Shown here one piece after another: positions 13,474 to 14,108 of a stretch of DNA of 14,108 bases. Position numbers and translations under genes: made by a program. Numbering within the stretch: the first letter of the stretch is position 1; every line of letters begins with the position of its first letter. The notes beneath the pieces were generated by a model. That model did no database searches. It saw only the letters and a program-made list of their open reading frames with translations, and was not told the DNA's origin. This DNA is from Methanoregula sp. (GTDB taxonomy: Archaea; Halobacteriota; Methanomicrobia; Methanomicrobiales; Methanospirillaceae): NCBI GenBank assembly GCA_023228295.1, contig JALOBP010000082.1:1-14108 (forward strand), read 5' to 3'.

Positions 13474-14108
13474 TTACCCGAACGTTGCGGCAAGGGTACG
13501 GAGGCCCTGGACATTAGTAACAGTATATGATACCGTTGTATCGGCCGCTGATCCCGTATATACCGTTACGCCGTCAAGCTTGATCGTCTTCACCGCCTTT
13601 CCGGCATGTGCCCGAGGAATGAAATAGACCGTAAGGCTGCCGCCCTGGGCAATGCTGACTGTCTGGGGATTGGTCAGGGAGGCTGGGGGCGAAACAGACC
13701 CATACCCGAGACCGGATGGAGACCATGATACGGTGACCCCATAGATAACGGGGGTCGGGGTTGCGGTCGTTGTTGTTGCCGTGGGAGTAACGTTGACGGT
13801 TGCAGCAGGGGTCGATGTCACGTTTGAAGTCCATGTGGCAGTAGGCGTGGGAGTCGCCGGCGGCAGTGTTGTGACAGGTCCTTCTACAAGCGTCTCCTGC
13901 GAGATCAGGACCCCGGAGTTGATGTCCACGAGCCGCACCGCAACCCAGCCGGATGGAAGCGTGACGATGGGGGCGCCGGTAAGGTCTTTTGTTGCAATAA
14001 ACCCGGTACCGGTATAATACAGGTACACGGTGTCCCCGGGTTTGAAGACGGCGAGCGATGGGGCGGATACGACCTTGTAACTGCCCATTGACGTATCCAC
14101 GTAGAACG
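13474..14108 (-). CDS. C-terminal part of a surface protein with Thr/Pro linker and InlB-like repeat (start outside window)
   Basis: The frame is open to the right edge, so the N-terminus is missing. The visible 211 residues begin with a beta-rich part (PSLAVFKPGDTVYLYYTGTG, then VAVRLVDINSGVLIS). A Thr/Pro/Ala-rich linker (about 14 to 20 Thr) follows, and then a C-terminal domain reading GLGYGSVSPPASL, IAQGGSLTVYFIPRAHAGKAV, IKLDGVTVYTG, and VSYTVTNVQGLRTLAATF. This fits the divergent InlB B-repeat type (GxVSP...G...F.F.P..G..V..I.VDG...Y...NV...A.F), common in adhesin-like extracellular proteins. It ends directly after this domain, with no anchor. Low-complexity linkers of this sort are typical of archaeal surface proteins and are often glycosylated. 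Confidence 0.75.
   Translation of the reverse strand, partial: FYVDTSMGSYKVVSAPSLAVFKPGDTVYLYYTGTGFIATKDLTGAPIVTLPSGWVAVRLVDINSGVLISQETLVEGPVTTLPPATPTPTATWTSNVTSTPAATVNVTPTATTTTATPTPVIYGVTVSWSPSGLGYGSVSPPASLTNPQTVSIAQGGSLTVYFIPRAHAGKAVKTIKLDGVTVYTGSAADTTVSYTVTNVQGLRTLAATFG

Overview
The window looks like an accessory stretch of a methanogenic archaeon of the order Methanomicrobiales, perhaps Methanoregula-like (inferred, not proven). The signs are an archaeal iron-sulfur flavoprotein, a membrane-anchored double winged-helix regulator, several secreted beta-rich proteins of a kind common in that order, GGTG/GAGG ribosome binding sites, and archaeal TATA boxes 25-30 bases ahead of probable transcript starts.

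Layout. Positions 1-4591 read on the plus strand. Two tandem copies of a two-gene cassette come first: a small secreted protein (1-700 and 2191-2889) followed by a C-terminally anchored TolB-like beta-propeller (734-1966 and 2929-4167). A possible 45-residue ORF and a Cys/His-rich zinc protein follow. Positions 4710-8910 read on the minus strand: a leftover fragment of an iron-sulfur flavoprotein tail, a transglutaminase-like protein overlapping an intact iron-sulfur flavoprotein, a small membrane protein, repeat copy A, and a third, diverged cassette (8910-8296 and 8237-6972). A membrane-bound winged-helix regulator (9058-9909) is divergent from this third cassette. From 9846 to the end the minus strand carries a secreted beta-rich protein, an anchored protein with four PepSY-like repeats, repeat copy B, a broken gene, a small lipoprotein, and the C-terminal part of a surface protein with a Thr/Pro-rich linker.

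Most products are predicted to work at or outside the cell surface. The most interesting points are: (1) a recurrent secreted-protein plus beta-propeller cassette, present three times, whose small partner shares a W-G-x-x-I-T-x-G motif; (2) a nearly identical 247-base non-coding repeat at 6631-6877 and 12325-12571, bounded at both ends by the palindrome TCTCCGTNGGAGA; (3) a shared promoter element, TGWCACAGAAWTC, ahead of three genes for exported proteins, one of them in the intergenic region of the membrane-bound regulator, which suggests a small regulon; (4) a sharply bounded stretch of near identity at the 5' ends of the two tandem small secreted genes, suggesting gene conversion.
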